Shown: positions 36,292 to 48,669 of the stretch, one piece after another
Layout of the letters: every line of letters starts with the position of its first letter
How positions within the stretch are numbered: position 1 is the stretch's first letter
NCBI RefSeq assembly: GCF_020923495.1
Contig: NZ_CP064048.1
Span: 1,614,501 to 1,678,500 of the forward strand
Reading direction: 5' to 3'
Length of the DNA: 64,000 nt
DNA from: Brevibacillus sedimenti
Lineage (GTDB): Bacteria > Bacillota > Bacilli > Brevibacillales > Brevibacillaceae
The notes under the pieces: generated by a model
Database searches by the model: none
Told to the model about the DNA's origin: nothing
The model's input: only the letters and a program-made list of their open reading frames with translations
Made by a program: the position numbers and the translations under genes

Positions 36292-38595
36292 ATGGCAACA
36301 ATTGACCGAATTTTAGCTGGACTGAATCCGCAGCAGCGGGAAGCGGTCCTGACCACGGAGGGGCCGGTGCTGATTCTGGCGGGTGCGGGCAGCGGCAAGA
36401 CCAAGGTGCTGACCCAGCGCATCGCCTACCTGATCAGCGAAAAACAGGTGGCGCCGTGGAGCATCCTCGCCATTACCTTCACCAACAAGGCGGCGCGGGA
36501 AATGCAGAGCCGCGTGGCGTCCATCGTCGGCGCGGGAGCGGAGGACATCTGGATCTCGACGTTCCACTCGCTGTGCGTGCGGATATTGCGGCGGGACATC
36601 GACCGCCTGGGGATCAGCCGCAGCTTCTCCATTCTTGACGCGGGCGACCAGCTGTCCGTCATCAAGCAATGCCTCAAGGAATTGAATCTCGATCCGAAGA
36701 AATACGAACCGCGCGCCATCCTGGCGGCAATCAGCGGAGCGAAAAACGAGCTGACGGACCCGGCGGCGTACGCCAAACGGGCGGCCGATCCGTACAGCCA
36801 GGTCGTGGCCAGGGTGTACGAGGCGTACCAGAAAAAGCTGAAGAGCAACCAGTCGCTGGACTTCGACGACCTGATCATGACGACGGTCCGGTTGTTCAAG
36901 GAAGTGCCGGAAGTGCTGGAATACTACCAGAAAAAGTTCCGCTACATCCATGTGGACGAGTACCAGGACACCAACCGGGCCCAGTACATGCTGATTTCCA
37001 TGCTGGCCGACCGCTACCGCAACGTCTGCTGCGTCGGGGACGCCGACCAGAGCATTTACAAGTGGCGCGGCGCGGACATTTCCATCATTTTGAACTTTGA
37101 AAAGGACTATCCGGAAGCGAAAATGATCAAACTGGAGCAAAACTACCGCTCCACCAAGACGATTTTGCAGGCGGCCAACCAGGTAATCGCCCACAATGTC
37201 ATGCGCAAGGAGAAAAAGCTCTGGACGGAAAATCCGACCGGGGAAAAGATCGGCTGCTATCAGGGTGATTCCGAGCACGACGAGGCGTACTTCATCGTGG
37301 ACACGATCAACAAGCTGATGCCCGCCTACAAGCGCTACGACAAGTTCGCCGTGCTCTACCGGACCAACGCCCAGTCCCGCGTGGTCGAGGAAGTGTTTAT
37401 CAAATCGAACATTCCGTACACGATCGTGGGCGGCACGAAATTCTACGATCGCAAGGAAATCAAGGACATTCTCGCCTATCTGCGGGTCATCTCCAACCCC
37501 GACGATGACATCAGCCTGGCGCGGATCATCAATGTGCCAAAGCGCAACATCGGGGAGACGACCGTGGAAAAACTGCAGAACTACGCCAGCGCGCACGGCC
37601 TGTCGCTTTACGGTGCGATTCAGGAAGTGGGCTACATGGGGCTGCCGACGCGCACGACCAACGCCATCCTCGCCTTTAACGAGCTGATCACCAACCTGAT
37701 GCAGATGACCGATTACCTGACGGTGACAGAGCTGGTGGAAGAGGTGCTGAAGCGGACCGGCTACCGGGAGGCTTTGAAAGAGGAGAAGACGCTGGAGGCG
37801 ACCGCCCGTCTGGAAAACATTGAGGAGCTGTTGTCCGTTACCCAGGAGTTTGAGCGGAAAAACGACGACAAGAGCCTGCTCGCCTTCCTCACCGACCTGG
37901 CGCTGATTGCCGACATTGACACGCTGACGGAGGACGGGACAGCAGAAGAAGACCCCTCCGCGGAAGGCCAGGTCGTGCTGATGACCCTGCACAGCGCCAA
38001 GGGGCTGGAGTTCCCCGTGGTCTTTCTGGTCGGCATGGAGGAAGGGGTGTTTCCGCACAGCCGGGCGCTGTTTGACGAAGGGGAAATGGAGGAGGAGCGC
38101 CGCCTCGCCTACGTCGGCATCACCCGGGCGGAAGAGCGCCTCTACCTGACCTGCGCCCGGATGCGCACCCTGTTTGGCCGGACCACGAACAATCCCCCTT
38201 CCCGCTTTTTGCAGGAAATTTCCGCAGAACTATTGGACGGCAGCCCGGTGATCGAGGGACGCTTTGCCCGTATCGGGGTGTTCGGCCAGCGGGAAGCGGC
38301 TGGTCGGCCGTTTGGCGCGCAGACACAGACGGGGCTGCGATCCGCGACAGGCATGCGGACGGGTGCCTCGCCGTTTGGCCGGCCTGCGCAGTCTGCGGCC
38401 AAGCTGCCGGGTCACGGCGCGGCCGCAGGTATCGACTGGAAAGTGGGCGAAAAGGTGAAGCACGGAAAATGGGGCATCGGAACAGTGGTCAAGGTGAAGG
38501 GAAGCGGAGACGACATGGAGCTGGACATCGCCTTCCCCAGCCCGATCGGCATCAAGAAACTGCTGGCTAAGTTTGCCCCGATTGAACGAGCTTAA
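36292..38595 (+). CDS. pcrA: ATP-dependent DNA helicase PcrA
   Basis: An essential SF1A 3'-5' helicase in repair and rolling-circle replication. The protein is 767 residues. Helicase motif I is [15 protein letters not shown], Ia is [14 protein letters not shown] is [15 protein letters not shown] is [17 protein letters not shown] is [13 protein letters not shown] is [19 protein letters not shown] and VI is [14 protein letters not shown]. The flexible C-terminal tail ends in a Tudor-like domain ([20 protein letters not shown]) that binds RNA polymerase. The ATG at 36292 follows AAAGGTGG; a longer frame of 17 extra codons is not supported. ligA follows 42 bases later. Confidence 0.97.
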   Translation: MATIDRILAGLNPQQREAVLTTEGPVLILAGAGSGKTKVLTQRIAYLISEKQVAPWSILAITFTNKAAREMQSRVASIVGAGAEDIWISTFHSLCVRILRRDIDRLGISRSFSILDAGDQLSVIKQCLKELNLDPKKYEPRAILAAISGAKNELTDPAAYAKRAADPYSQVVARVYEAYQKKLKSNQSLDFDDLIMTTVRLFKEVPEVLEYYQKKFRYIHVDEYQDTNRAQYMLISMLADRYRNVCCVGDADQSIYKWRGADISIILNFEKDYPEAKMIKLEQNYRSTKTILQAANQVIAHNVMRKEKKLWTENPTGEKIGCYQGDSEHDEAYFIVDTINKLMPAYKRYDKFAVLYRTNAQSRVVEEVFIKSNIPYTIVGGTKFYDRKEIKDILAYLRVISNPDDDISLARIINVPKRNIGETTVEKLQNYASAHGLSLYGAIQEVGYMGLPTRTTNAILAFNELITNLMQMTDYLTVTELVEEVLKRTGYREALKEEKTLEATARLENIEELLSVTQEFERKNDDKSLLAFLTDLALIADIDTLTEDGTAEEDPSAEGQVVLMTLHSAKGLEFPVVFLVGMEEGVFPHSRALFDEGEMEEERRLAYVGITRAEERLYLTCARMRTLFGRTTNNPPSRFLQEISAELLDGSPVIEGRFARIGVFGQREAAGRPFGAQTQTGLRSATGMRTGASPFGRPAQSAAKLPGHGAAAGIDWKVGEKVKHGKWGIGTVVKVKGSGDDMELDIAFPSPIGIKKLLAKFAPIERA

Positions 38596-38622
38596 CAAAA
38601 AGTGAAATATGAAACGGTATAG

Positions 38623-40656
<2,034 letters not shown>

Positions 40657-40704
40657 CCATACAGCGGCCACCTGTGTTTGAGAACGGGAAAGGGTGTGGT
40701 AAGC

Positions 40705-41586
40705 ATGTATCGCTTGCTGCGTGCGGGAATGGTCATAACGGCGCTGGCGCTTCTGGCAGGCTGCAGCGAGAACGAGCGGAGCAAGCCGGTGACCCCTGCA
40801 GTGACAGCGGCCGCCATACCGGGTGACTTGACCTACCAAGACGTTCTGCAAAAAGGGGAAGTGGTGCACAACCTGGCGATGACAGCGGATGCCCGGCAGG
40901 TCTGGGTGGGGACCCACTCCGGTCTGTACAGCTCGGCCGGCGGCGGTTTGTGGGGACTTCTCTTCCCGCAGTTGGAGCAGGAGGACGTAGCGGGCTGGTA
41001 TGTCGATCCGCAGAACCCACGGCAGATCTTCATGGCCGGAAGTGACGGGGTCATGCGCTCCACAGACGGGGGAGAGACGTGGAATCGGGCGGACGAAGGG
41101 CTTCCCAAGCCGGCCAATATTCGCAGTTTTATCGGCACACGTGAGGGTGACCAGATCCGGTTGTTTGCCTTTGTCACCGGCGAGGGCATTTACCAGTCGT
41201 CTGACGAGGGTGACCAGTGGAAGATGTGGCTGCCGCTGGATCAGGAAGTGTACGCGATGGATTACAATCCGCTGGAAGACCGCCTGTACGTGGCTGCGCA
41301 ATACAATCTGCTCTATCACGAGAGCGGGCAGTGGTACACGGAAACGGTACCGAATGTGCAGCAGATTTACTGTCTGGCCGTCGACCGGACGACGGGGATA
41401 CTGGCGGTAGCCACCGAACAGGGCATCATGGAAAAAGAGGACGGAGAGTGGCGACCGCTTGCGGCCAAGGCTCCGGAAAAGCTGATCGTGGTTGCGCCCG
41501 GAGCAGGCCCGTACAGGTGGGTGGGCATCGGCGAATCTGCCTTTGTGTACGCACTCACTGATGACAAGTGGACGAAGTGGAACTGA
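40705..41586 (+). CDS. Lipoprotein with BNR/YCF48-type beta-propeller repeats
   Basis: A 293-residue lipoprotein; the signal ends TALALLAGCSEN. The mature part has Asp-box-like repeats such as SDGVMRSTDGGETWNRADEGLP and GEGIYQSSDEGDQWKMWLPL, plus related strands (VGTHSGLYSSAGGGLWGLLF). This predicts a beta-propeller exposed outside the membrane. No sialidase catalytic residues are obvious, so it is probably a binding or assembly factor. The ATG at 40705 follows AAAGGGTG. It is positioned between ligA and camS. Confidence 0.78.
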   Translation: MYRLLRAGMVITALALLAGCSENERSKPVTPAVTAAAIPGDLTYQDVLQKGEVVHNLAMTADARQVWVGTHSGLYSSAGGGLWGLLFPQLEQEDVAGWYVDPQNPRQIFMAGSDGVMRSTDGGETWNRADEGLPKPANIRSFIGTREGDQIRLFAFVTGEGIYQSSDEGDQWKMWLPLDQEVYAMDYNPLEDRLYVAAQYNLLYHESGQWYTETVPNVQQIYCLAVDRTTGILAVATEQGIMEKEDGEWRPLAAKAPEKLIVVAPGAGPYRWVGIGESAFVYALTDDKWTKWN

Positions 41587-41645
41587 CCACCCAGGCGAGA
41601 AACAAGGGCGTTATGCCTGTTTGCAAATACAAGGGAGTACTGGTT

Positions 41646-42716
41646 ATGAAAATGAAAAAACAGTCCAAGTTCTATTCACTGGCGTTGACGGCACTCCTGT
41701 CGGTTGTCACAGCGGGCTGCTCGTTTTGGCCCGGGGGCGGCCAGAAAAACAACCTGCCGCCCAATCCCACCATCACTTCGGTGGTGGCGGTGTCGGAAGA
41801 TTACTACGGGAGCATCGTTCCTTACAAACCCAACCAGACACGCGGCATGCTGGCAGGAAACAGCTACCGGATCGATTTCAGCCGTCTGGAGCTGGGGTTG
41901 ATGGAAATTGCCCGTGATACGTTTCCCACGGACGAGTACCTGTTTCAGGAAGGGCAGCAGATAAAAGCGGAACAGGTCAGCGAATGGATTGCGCAGTACA
42001 ATATCAAAGCCCCGGACGGAAAAAAGAAGACGGGCTTGCTCGTCAATGTGCTGGAGCACGACTATCTGGAGAAGCAGCAGAAGCAGTTGGCCGGCATGGT
42101 GCTCGGCATCTCCCTGTCGCCGATCTACATGGACGCGACGGGCAAGGAGAAGACCTACAATACGGATGAACTGCGCGCCAAAGGGCAGCAGGTGGCCGCC
42201 CGCATCGTGCAGGCGGTCCGCGCAGACAATCCGCAGATCCCGATCGTGCTCGCGCTCTACCAGGTGCCGGACAAAAACTCGACGCTGGTGCCGGGCCATT
42301 TCATCATGTCGGGAACCGTAAACGCCAATGAGACTGCCATTTCCAAATGGCAGCCCATTAACGAGGAATACTTCCTGTTCCCCAGCGATGTTGCGGAGAA
42401 AAATTATGCACAGCAATCGCTGCAGTTCGACAAGTTTAAGCGGCAAACGCAAAACTTCTTCGGAGAATACATCGGCATGACCGGACTTGGTCGATTCATG
42501 GGCGGCAAGTTGACGGAACTCACCATTACCGCAACAGCCGAGTACGATTCACGAACAGAGGTGCTGCAGTTCACACAATTTGCTGCAGCTGCGATTGATG
42601 AGGCGTTTGACAAAAGCGTGCACGTCAATCTGTACGTGCAGTCGATCAACCGGCCGTTGGCGATTTACATCCGGCCGGCCAGCGGAGAGCCGTACATGCA
42701 CATCTATCGTCAGTAA
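41646..42716 (+). CDS. yerH: CamS family sex-pheromone lipoprotein (YerH)
   Basis: A 356-residue lipoprotein of the CamS family, whose signal peptide can be a pheromone precursor in staphylococci and enterococci. The signal ends LLSVVTAGCSFWPGG. Family segments include VVAVSEDYYGSIVPYKPNQTRGMLA, HDYLEKQQKQLAGMVLGISLSP and the C-terminal LYVQSINRPLAIYIRP. The ATG at 41646 follows AAGGGAG. It matches yerH behind ligA in B. subtilis. Confidence 0.91.
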   Translation: MKMKKQSKFYSLALTALLSVVTAGCSFWPGGGQKNNLPPNPTITSVVAVSEDYYGSIVPYKPNQTRGMLAGNSYRIDFSRLELGLMEIARDTFPTDEYLFQEGQQIKAEQVSEWIAQYNIKAPDGKKKTGLLVNVLEHDYLEKQQKQLAGMVLGISLSPIYMDATGKEKTYNTDELRAKGQQVAARIVQAVRADNPQIPIVLALYQVPDKNSTLVPGHFIMSGTVNANETAISKWQPINEEYFLFPSDVAEKNYAQQSLQFDKFKRQTQNFFGEYIGMTGLGRFMGGKLTELTITATAEYDSRTEVLQFTQFAAAAIDEAFDKSVHVNLYVQSINRPLAIYIRPASGEPYMHIYRQ

Positions 42717-42771
42717 AAACGTCCTGTCTATTGGCAAGAAAGCGAGAAATACTTCATATATGAAAATGAAA

Positions 42772-42816
42772 AAGCCGGTTTTCCCGCGTATACGGGGATG
42801 ACCGGCTTCTGTTTTC
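42772..42816 (+). terminator. Intrinsic terminator after camS
   Basis: AAGCCGGT and ACCGGCTT, with inner CCC/GGG pairing, form a stem followed by CTGTTTT. Confidence 0.8.
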
Positions 42817-42895
42817 GCAAGCAGCAACTTCATCATGATGAAGATATCAAGTGAAGTAAATAAGGAGACACTTTTGTCTACGTGTGTTCAGATAA

Positions 42896-42957
42896 TTGCA
42901 CATTTTTGTTCATATCCAATTCCATTTACGGACTGTTGCTTTTCGGTAAAAATGCAA
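42896..42957 (+). promoter_or_regulatory. Candidate upstream activator sites for rocA
   Basis: TTGCACATTTTT (42896-42907) and AAAAATGCAA (42948-42957) are inverted copies of one A/T-flanked TGCA motif, separated by 40 bases. They lie about 30-110 bases upstream of the sigma-54 core. This is where a RocR-type enhancer-binding protein would act. The assignment to RocR is inferred. Confidence 0.4.
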
Positions 42958-42987
42958 ACACTATAGTGGTCTGCAGGTCGTACAAGG

Positions 42988-43004
42988 TTGGTATGATCCT
43001 TGCA
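42988..43004 (+). promoter_or_regulatory. Sigma-54 (SigL) promoter of rocA
   Basis: TTGGTATGATCCTTGCA fits the -24/-12 consensus YTGGCACGRNNNTTGCW with only two changes (C to T at each of two positions). The invariant GG (42990-42991) and GC (43002-43003) are separated by exactly 10 bases. The start of transcription would be near 43015, with AAGGAGG and the rocA ATG downstream. Confidence 0.82.
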
Positions 43005-43052
43005 TATAATTTGTGATGACAATTTGGAGAACATGATAAGGAGGCGTCACAG

Positions 43053-44600
43053 ATGCAAGTGGAATTCAAAAACGAGCCGTTTACCAATTTTAGCTTGCCG
43101 GAGAACAAGAAGGCGTTTGAAGAAGCGCTTGCCAAAGTGGAAAGCGAGCTGGGCCGCGAGTACGATCTGATCATCGGCGGCGAGCGCATCAAAACGGAAA
43201 AGAAATCCAGCTCCATCAACCCTTCCAATAAAGAACAAGTGATCGGGATCGTTTCCCAGGCCGATCAGGCCCTGGCGGAAAAAGCGATTCAGGTTGCCGC
43301 TCAAACCTTTGAGAGCTGGAAAGCTGTTCCGGCGGAAGCGCGTTCCCGCTACCTCTACAAAGCAGCTGCCATTCTGCGCCGCCGCAAACACGAATTTTCT
43401 GCGTGGCTGGTCAAGGAAGCAGGCAAGAGTTGGGCAGAAGCCGACGCTGACACGGCGGAAGCGATCGACTTCATGGAATACTACGGACGCCAAATGGACA
43501 AACTGGCTCAACGCCATCCGCTGACCCGCATTCCGGACGAAGACAACGAACTGTACTACATCCCGCTGGGCGTTGGCATCGTGATCCCGCCGTGGAACTT
43601 CCCGCTGGCGATCATGGTGGGCATGACCACGGCTGCAATCGTAGCGGGCAACACGGTTGTGCTGAAGCCGGCATCCACCACGCCGGTCATCGCTGCGAAG
43701 TTCATGGAAATCCTGGAAGACGCAGGCGTTCCGGCGGGTGTCGTCAACTTCGTGCCTGGTTCCGGCAGCGAAATCGGCGATTTCCTCGTGGAGCATCCGC
43801 TGACCCGCTTCATCAGCTTTACCGGTTCCCGCGATGTGGGCCTGCGCATTAATGAACTGGCGGCCAAACACCGTCCGGGCCAAAAATGGATCAAGCGCCT
43901 CGTTGCCGAGATGGGCGGTAAAGACTCCATCATCGTAGACAACGACTGCGATCTGGAACTGGCGGCGCAAGCCATCGTGACATCCGCGTTTGGCTTCTCC
44001 GGTCAAAAATGTTCCGCATGCTCCCGGGCGATCGTTCACCAGGATGTATATGACCAGGTGCTGAACCGCGTCGTGGAGCTGACGAAACAGCTCACCGTCG
44101 GCGATGTTCGCAATCCGGAATTCTTCACCGGTCCGGTTGTTGACGAAAAAGCATACAACAAGATTCTCGAATACATCGAGATCGGTAAACAGGAAGGCAA
44201 GCTGATGGTCGGCGGCGAAAAAGGACCGGACAGCGGCTACTTCATCATGCCGACCGTATTTGCCGATGTTGATCCGCAGGCGCGCATCATGCAGGAAGAA
44301 ATCTTCGGTCCGGTGGTGGCCTTTACCAAGGCACGTGACTTTGACCACGCGCTGGAAATCGCCAACAACACCGAGTACGGCCTGACCGGCTCCGTAATCA
44401 GCCGCAATCGCGCGCATCTGGAAAAAGCACGCACCGAATTCCACGTGGGCAACCTGTACTTCAACCGCAAGTGCACTGGTGCTCTGGTTGGCGTGCATCC
44501 GTTCGGCGGCTTCAACATGTCCGGTACGGACTCCAAAGCGGGCGGTCCGGACTACCTGCTGCTGTTTACGCAGGCCAAACTTGTTTCCGAAAAACTGTAA
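43053..44600 (+). CDS. rocA: 1-pyrroline-5-carboxylate dehydrogenase
   Basis: RocA oxidises glutamate semialdehyde (P5C) to glutamate in arginine, ornithine and proline breakdown. At 515 residues it is the Bacillus type of the aldehyde dehydrogenase superfamily. The N-terminus [25 protein letters not shown] is typical. [30 protein letters not shown] binds [18 protein letters not shown] holds the catalytic Glu, and [12 protein letters not shown] has the catalytic Cys near residue 320. [14 protein letters not shown] is at the C-terminal end. AAGGAGG precedes the ATG. The sigma-54 promoter fits the SigL/RocR control known for roc genes. It is monocistronic. Confidence 0.94.
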   Translation: MQVEFKNEPFTNFSLPENKKAFEEALAKVESELGREYDLIIGGERIKTEKKSSSINPSNKEQVIGIVSQADQALAEKAIQVAAQTFESWKAVPAEARSRYLYKAAAILRRRKHEFSAWLVKEAGKSWAEADADTAEAIDFMEYYGRQMDKLAQRHPLTRIPDEDNELYYIPLGVGIVIPPWNFPLAIMVGMTTAAIVAGNTVVLKPASTTPVIAAKFMEILEDAGVPAGVVNFVPGSGSEIGDFLVEHPLTRFISFTGSRDVGLRINELAAKHRPGQKWIKRLVAEMGGKDSIIVDNDCDLELAAQAIVTSAFGFSGQKCSACSRAIVHQDVYDQVLNRVVELTKQLTVGDVRNPEFFTGPVVDEKAYNKILEYIEIGKQEGKLMVGGEKGPDSGYFIMPTVFADVDPQARIMQEEIFGPVVAFTKARDFDHALEIANNTEYGLTGSVISRNRAHLEKARTEFHVGNLYFNRKCTGALVGVHPFGGFNMSGTDSKAGGPDYLLLFTQAKLVSEKL

Positions 44601-44615
44601 TCAACGAGACGACAA

Positions 44616-44645
44616 AGGCTGCCCCCATACGGGGCAGCCTTTTTG
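44616..44645 (+). terminator. Intrinsic terminator after rocA
   Basis: AGGCTGCCCC and GGGGCAGCCT form a perfect 10-bp stem followed by TTTT. Confidence 0.92.
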
Positions 44646-44782
44646 CTGCTCCAGCCGCTCTTTTCGCCCGCAAATAAAACAAGCCCGTTGAAAAACGGAC
44701 GAAAGAGTGGCTGGTGACCATTTATTTTGCATAGATGCCAAAAATTTTGGCATTTTCAATGATGTCTCTGTGATTGTTCATG

Positions 44783-45694
44783 TTACTTTTTGGATGGGGA
44801 GTAGAAGCGATAGTTGTTTCGCCCGCTGCTCTTGGCCTTGTACAGAGCCTGGTCCGCGTGGCGCAGCAGTTGATCCGTGTCAGTGCCGTCGTGGGGAAAG
44901 AAGGCGATACCGATGCTGGTGGTGATGGAAAACTGTTGCTTGGCAATCAACCACGGCTGCTGGAGCACGTCCAGGATGCGGGCTGCCACTTTGGCCGCCT
45001 CTGTCTCCGATTCCAGGGATGTCAGCAGGATAACGAATTCATCGCCGCCGAGGCGGGCGACCGTGTCCACATCCCGTACGCACGATGTCAGGCGTTTGGC
45101 CATCACCTGCAAAAACTGGTCGCCGACGTCGTGGCCCCAGGTGTCGTTGATATCCTTGAAGTTGTCACAGTCGAGGAACAAGACGGCCAGGAGTTGATTC
45201 GAACGCTTTGCCTTGGCGATGGCCTGCTGCATGCGATCCAGCAGCAAGCGTCGGTTGGGAAGGCCGGTGAGCATGTCGTGGTACGCCATGTGCGCCAGCT
45301 GTGATTCCAGTTTTTTGCGTTCAGTGATGTCCCGCGTCACGGCAAACACGTGGGTGCAAACGCCATTGCTGTCGCAGATCGGGGTGAGGATGGTTTCACC
45401 GACGAGTTCGCCGTAGGTGGTGAAATGGGTTGCCGTTCCGCTCGCCACCGCCTGCCGGTACATGCTGTTGAGGACGGCTGCCTTTTCTTCCGGATTGACC
45501 TCTTCGATCAGCTTTCCGTATGCCGCTTCCGTCAGACCAGCCGCCTGCATGGCGGCCGGGTTCATCAGCACGTAGCGAAAACGTGGTCCTTCTTCGACTG
45601 CCATGAGAAATACCATATCGGACATATGTTCAAAAAAACGGGTCAGCACGCTGCCGTACTGATTGATCAGCACCTCAATGTCTTGTTGTCCCAT
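44783..45694 (-). CDS. PAS-GGDEF diguanylate cyclase
   Basis: A 303-residue soluble protein with a PAS domain (about residues 15-125, ending VTRDITERKKLESQL) and a GGDEF domain (about 135-300). The active site is intact: RLGGDEFVILL at about 215-224. The inhibitory I-site RxxD is present as RDVD five residues before GGDEF, so it should make cyclic di-GMP with product inhibition. There is no EAL domain and no membrane segment. The signal for PAS is unknown. It is monocistronic, between rocA and psd. Confidence 0.93.
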   Translation of the reverse strand: MGQQDIEVLINQYGSVLTRFFEHMSDMVFLMAVEEGPRFRYVLMNPAAMQAAGLTEAAYGKLIEEVNPEEKAAVLNSMYRQAVASGTATHFTTYGELVGETILTPICDSNGVCTHVFAVTRDITERKKLESQLAHMAYHDMLTGLPNRRLLLDRMQQAIAKAKRSNQLLAVLFLDCDNFKDINDTWGHDVGDQFLQVMAKRLTSCVRDVDTVARLGGDEFVILLTSLESETEAAKVAARILDVLQQPWLIAKQQFSITTSIGIAFFPHDGTDTDQLLRHADQALYKAKSSGRNNYRFYSPSKK

Positions 45695-45856
45695 GCCCCG
45701 GTCTCTCCTGTAGGTAAGCTTGTACCGCCATTATAGTATAGCAATCGCCCACCTCAAAATGATGAGACCATGGTCGGAGTCCGGGCTTTACGGCCCGTGT
45801 AAAGAAATGGTACAGTAGGGTTATGACCTTTGAACGGAACCATGAGGAGTTGTCAT

Positions 45857-46705
45857 ATGCGTAAGAAGCTGCTTCCCGGCTTGATACACCGCCTGCCGCA
45901 GAATGCGCTGTCGCGGACGATGGGGAAAATCACCGCATCCCGTTTCAGCCGGCTGGCGATTCGCCATTACATCCGCCATTACAAGATCGATCCGACCATT
46001 ATGGAAAAGCCGGTTCATGAATATCGCACGCTGAAGGAATTTTTTACGCGCCGCCTGAAACCGGGGGCCCGTCCGATTGCTCCGGGAACGGATGTCGTCA
46101 TCAGCCCCGTGGACGGAACGGTATCGCAAATGGGGGACATTCGCGAGGGGACGCTGATTCAGGCCAAAGGCAAGCAGTACAGCCTTGCCGAGCTGTTGGG
46201 CGACGCTCCGGAAATGGCGGAACGCTTCTACGGCGGCAGGTTCATCACGATCTACTTGAGTCCGCGTGACTATCACCGCATCCACATGCCGGTGACAGGC
46301 AAACTGCTCCGCTACACGTACGTGCCGGGGCGCCTGTATCCGGTCAACCAACTGGGGATTGAACACGTCGACAGGCTGTTCGCCCGCAACGAGCGCCTCG
46401 TCACCTACATGAAGACGGAACAGATGGGCTGCGTCGCGCTGGTCAAGGTGGGTGCCCTGTTTGTCGGCAGCGTAAAAGTCGTGTACAACACCGCCACGAC
46501 CAACGTCAAACACGGCCGGCAGACGAGCGGTCCGATCCAGGGAGAGCCCTGTCTCGACAAGGGAGACGAACTGGGCTGGTTTGAATTCGGGTCCACCGTC
46601 ATCCTGCTGTTTGAATCCAGACAGCTGGAATGGGCGGACAACGTTTCCATCGGCAGCACGGTGCTGATGGGACAAAAGCTGGCACAACTGAAAGCAAGCG
46701 AATAA
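45857..46705 (+). CDS. psd: Phosphatidylserine decarboxylase
   Basis: Psd makes phosphatidylethanolamine from phosphatidylserine. The proenzyme is 282 residues and self-cleaves at the Gly-Ser in GWFEFGSTVILLF (residues 244-247) to give the pyruvoyl group. HRIHMPVTGKLL and PVDGTVSQMG are the conserved catalytic segments. RTLKEFFTRRLKPGARPI near the N-terminus is standard. The ATG at 45857 follows GAGGAG; an in-frame extension of 9 codons is unlikely. No pssA is adjacent. Confidence 0.94.
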   Translation: MRKKLLPGLIHRLPQNALSRTMGKITASRFSRLAIRHYIRHYKIDPTIMEKPVHEYRTLKEFFTRRLKPGARPIAPGTDVVISPVDGTVSQMGDIREGTLIQAKGKQYSLAELLGDAPEMAERFYGGRFITIYLSPRDYHRIHMPVTGKLLRYTYVPGRLYPVNQLGIEHVDRLFARNERLVTYMKTEQMGCVALVKVGALFVGSVKVVYNTATTNVKHGRQTSGPIQGEPCLDKGDELGWFEFGSTVILLFESRQLEWADNVSIGSTVLMGQKLAQLKASE

Positions 46706-46730
46706 CCAGGCAGTGAATGCTAAACGCAAG

Positions 46731-46760
46731 CCCGAGAGCACGCTCTCGGGTTTGTTTGTC
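46731..46760 (+). terminator. Intrinsic terminator after psd
   Basis: CCCGAGAG and CTCTCGGG flank a CACG loop, followed by TTTGTTTGT. Confidence 0.88.
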
Positions 46761-46804
46761 TTTTCATATGATCTCCGCTCATAATCGAAAAATCCCGGCT
46801 GAAA

Positions 46805-46834
46805 TTGACTGAACCTGCTCTTTTCAAGTAAGAT
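46805..46834 (+). promoter_or_regulatory. Likely SigA promoter of gatCAB
   Basis: TTGACT (46805-46810) and TAAGAT (46829-46834) are 18 bases apart. The gatC ATG lies 34 bases downstream. Confidence 0.6.
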
Positions 46835-46867
46835 CAAAGTTATGTGATAGTTTCGGAGGTGGAATGG

Positions 46868-47158
46868 ATGAGCGCCATTACCCGCAGGGAAGTGGAGCAT
46901 GTAGCCAACCTCGCCCGCTTGAAGCTGACCGAAGAAGAAGCGGAGCGATACACGAAAGACCTGAACGCCATTTTGGAATTCGCCGCCAAGCTGAACGAGC
47001 TGGACACGTCCAGCGTTGAGCCGACCAGCCACGCGACCGACGTGAAGAATGTCATGCGCGAGGACGTGAACCGTCCGTCCCTCTCGCGCGAAGATGCGCT
47101 GAAAAACGCGCCCGACCACGAAGACGGCCAGTTCAAGGTACCGGCTGTATTTGAATAA
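46868..47158 (+). CDS. gatC: Glutamyl-tRNA(Gln) amidotransferase subunit C
   Basis: A 96-residue scaffold subunit of the GatCAB complex, which converts Glu-tRNA(Gln) or Asp-tRNA(Asn) to the amide form. [21 protein letters not shown] and the C-terminal [14 protein letters not shown] are the family signatures. The ATG at 46868 follows CGGAGG at 8 bases. Confidence 0.95.
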   Translation: MSAITRREVEHVANLARLKLTEEEAERYTKDLNAILEFAAKLNELDTSSVEPTSHATDVKNVMREDVNRPSLSREDALKNAPDHEDGQFKVPAVFE

Positions 47159-47191
47159 CCGCAGACATACAGGAGAAGGGAGGACACCATT

Positions 47192-48664
47192 GTGTCGCTG
47201 TTTGACAAGCGATTGTCGGAAATACATAGCGCTCTGCGCAAAAAAGAGCTGTCCGTCACCGACCTGGTGCAGGCGTCCATCGCCAGCGTCAAGGAGCACG
47301 ACGAAGACATCCGTTCCGTTCTGTACGTGGACGAAGAAGGGGCCCTGGCTCAAGCCAAAGCATTGGACGAGCGTCTGGCCAAGGGAGGAGAGGAGCTGGG
47401 CCTGCTCTACGGCCTGCCTGCCGGTTTGAAGGACAACATCGTCACCAAAGGCGTGCGCACCACTTGTGCCAGCAAGTTCCTGTCCAACTACGACCCGATT
47501 TACGACGCCACCGTCACGAAAAAGCTGAAGGAAGCGGACGCGGTGATTGTGGCCAAGCTGAACATGGACGAGTTCGCCATGGGCGGCTCCAACGAAAACT
47601 CCGGCTTTTACCCGGTGAAAAACCCGTGGAATACCGAGTACGTGCCGGGCGGTTCCAGCGGCGGTTCGGCTGCCGCCATGGCATCCCGCCACTTCTTTTT
47701 CACGCTCGGCTCTGACACCGGCGGCTCCATCCGCCAACCGGCCGCTTTCTGCGGTGTCGTCGGACTGAAGCCGACATATGGCCGCGTCTCCCGTTTCGGG
47801 CTGGTGGCGTTTGCGTCGTCGCTGGACCAGATCGGACCGATTACGAAAAACGTGGAAGACGCCGCCTACGTGCTGCAGGCGATTGCCGGCCACGACGAGT
47901 ACGACTCCACGTCGGCCAGCGTCGAGGTGCCTGACTACCTTTCCGCATTGACCGGCGAGGTGAAAGGACTGCGCATCGGCGTGCCCAAGGAGCTGATCGG
48001 CGAGGGCATCGACCCCGAGGTGCGCGAAGCAGTGCTGGCTGCACTGAAGCAGTTGGAGAGCATGGGCGCCACCTGGAGTGAAGTCTCCATGCCGCACACC
48101 GAGTACGCCGTGCCGGCCTACTACCTGCTCGCGTCCTCGGAGGCGTCGTCCAACCTGGCCCGCTTTGACGGGGTGCGCTACGGCGTGCGCGCCGAAAACG
48201 CCGACAACCTGATCGAGTTGTACAAGGAGTCGCGCAGCCAGGGCTTCGGACCGGAAGTGAAGCGGCGCATCATGCTGGGAACCTACGCGCTCTCGTCGGG
48301 CTACTACGACGCCTACTACAAAAAAGCGCAGCAGGTTCGCACCCTGATTATCCAGGACTTCACCAACGTGTTTGCCGATTTTGACGTGATTTTGCACCCG
48401 ACCACACCGACCACGGCCTTCAAGATCGGGGAAAACATCGACGATCCGGTCAAAATGTACCTGGAAGACATCTGCACCGTACCGGTCAACCTGGCAGGGC
48501 TGCCGGCCATCAGCGTGCCGTGCGGATTTGCCCAAAACGGCCTGCCGATCGGCATGCAGATCGTCGGCAAGGCGTTTGACGAATCCACCGTGCTGCGCGT
48601 GGCCCACGCTTACGAACAGGCTGCCGGCCATTATCTGCGCAAGCCGGAACGGGTGAGGGGGTAA
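47192..48664 (+). CDS. gatA: Glutamyl-tRNA(Gln) amidotransferase subunit A
   Basis: The glutaminase subunit, 490 residues, of the amidase-signature family. The catalytic Lys is in [14 protein letters not shown], the cis-Ser in [15 protein letters not shown] and the nucleophilic Ser in [14 protein letters not shown]. It releases ammonia from glutamine and channels it to GatB. The GTG at 47192 follows GGGAGG. It lies between gatC and gatB with short gaps. Confidence 0.97.
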   Translation: MSLFDKRLSEIHSALRKKELSVTDLVQASIASVKEHDEDIRSVLYVDEEGALAQAKALDERLAKGGEELGLLYGLPAGLKDNIVTKGVRTTCASKFLSNYDPIYDATVTKKLKEADAVIVAKLNMDEFAMGGSNENSGFYPVKNPWNTEYVPGGSSGGSAAAMASRHFFFTLGSDTGGSIRQPAAFCGVVGLKPTYGRVSRFGLVAFASSLDQIGPITKNVEDAAYVLQAIAGHDEYDSTSASVEVPDYLSALTGEVKGLRIGVPKELIGEGIDPEVREAVLAALKQLESMGATWSEVSMPHTEYAVPAYYLLASSEASSNLARFDGVRYGVRAENADNLIELYKESRSQGFGPEVKRRIMLGTYALSSGYYDAYYKKAQQVRTLIIQDFTNVFADFDVILHPTTPTTAFKIGENIDDPVKMYLEDICTVPVNLAGLPAISVPCGFAQNGLPIGMQIVGKAFDESTVLRVAHAYEQAAGHYLRKPERVRG

Positions 48665-48669
48665 GAGAG

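Larger units (their letters stand above)
42717..43052 (+). other. 336-bp rocA upstream region
   Basis: It contains the camS terminator (42772-42816), a pair of inverted elements (TTGCACATTTTTG at 42896-42908 and AAAAATGCAA at 42948-42957) and a sigma-54 promoter (42988-43004). No gene was found. It is more AT-rich than the flanking genes. Confidence 0.7.
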
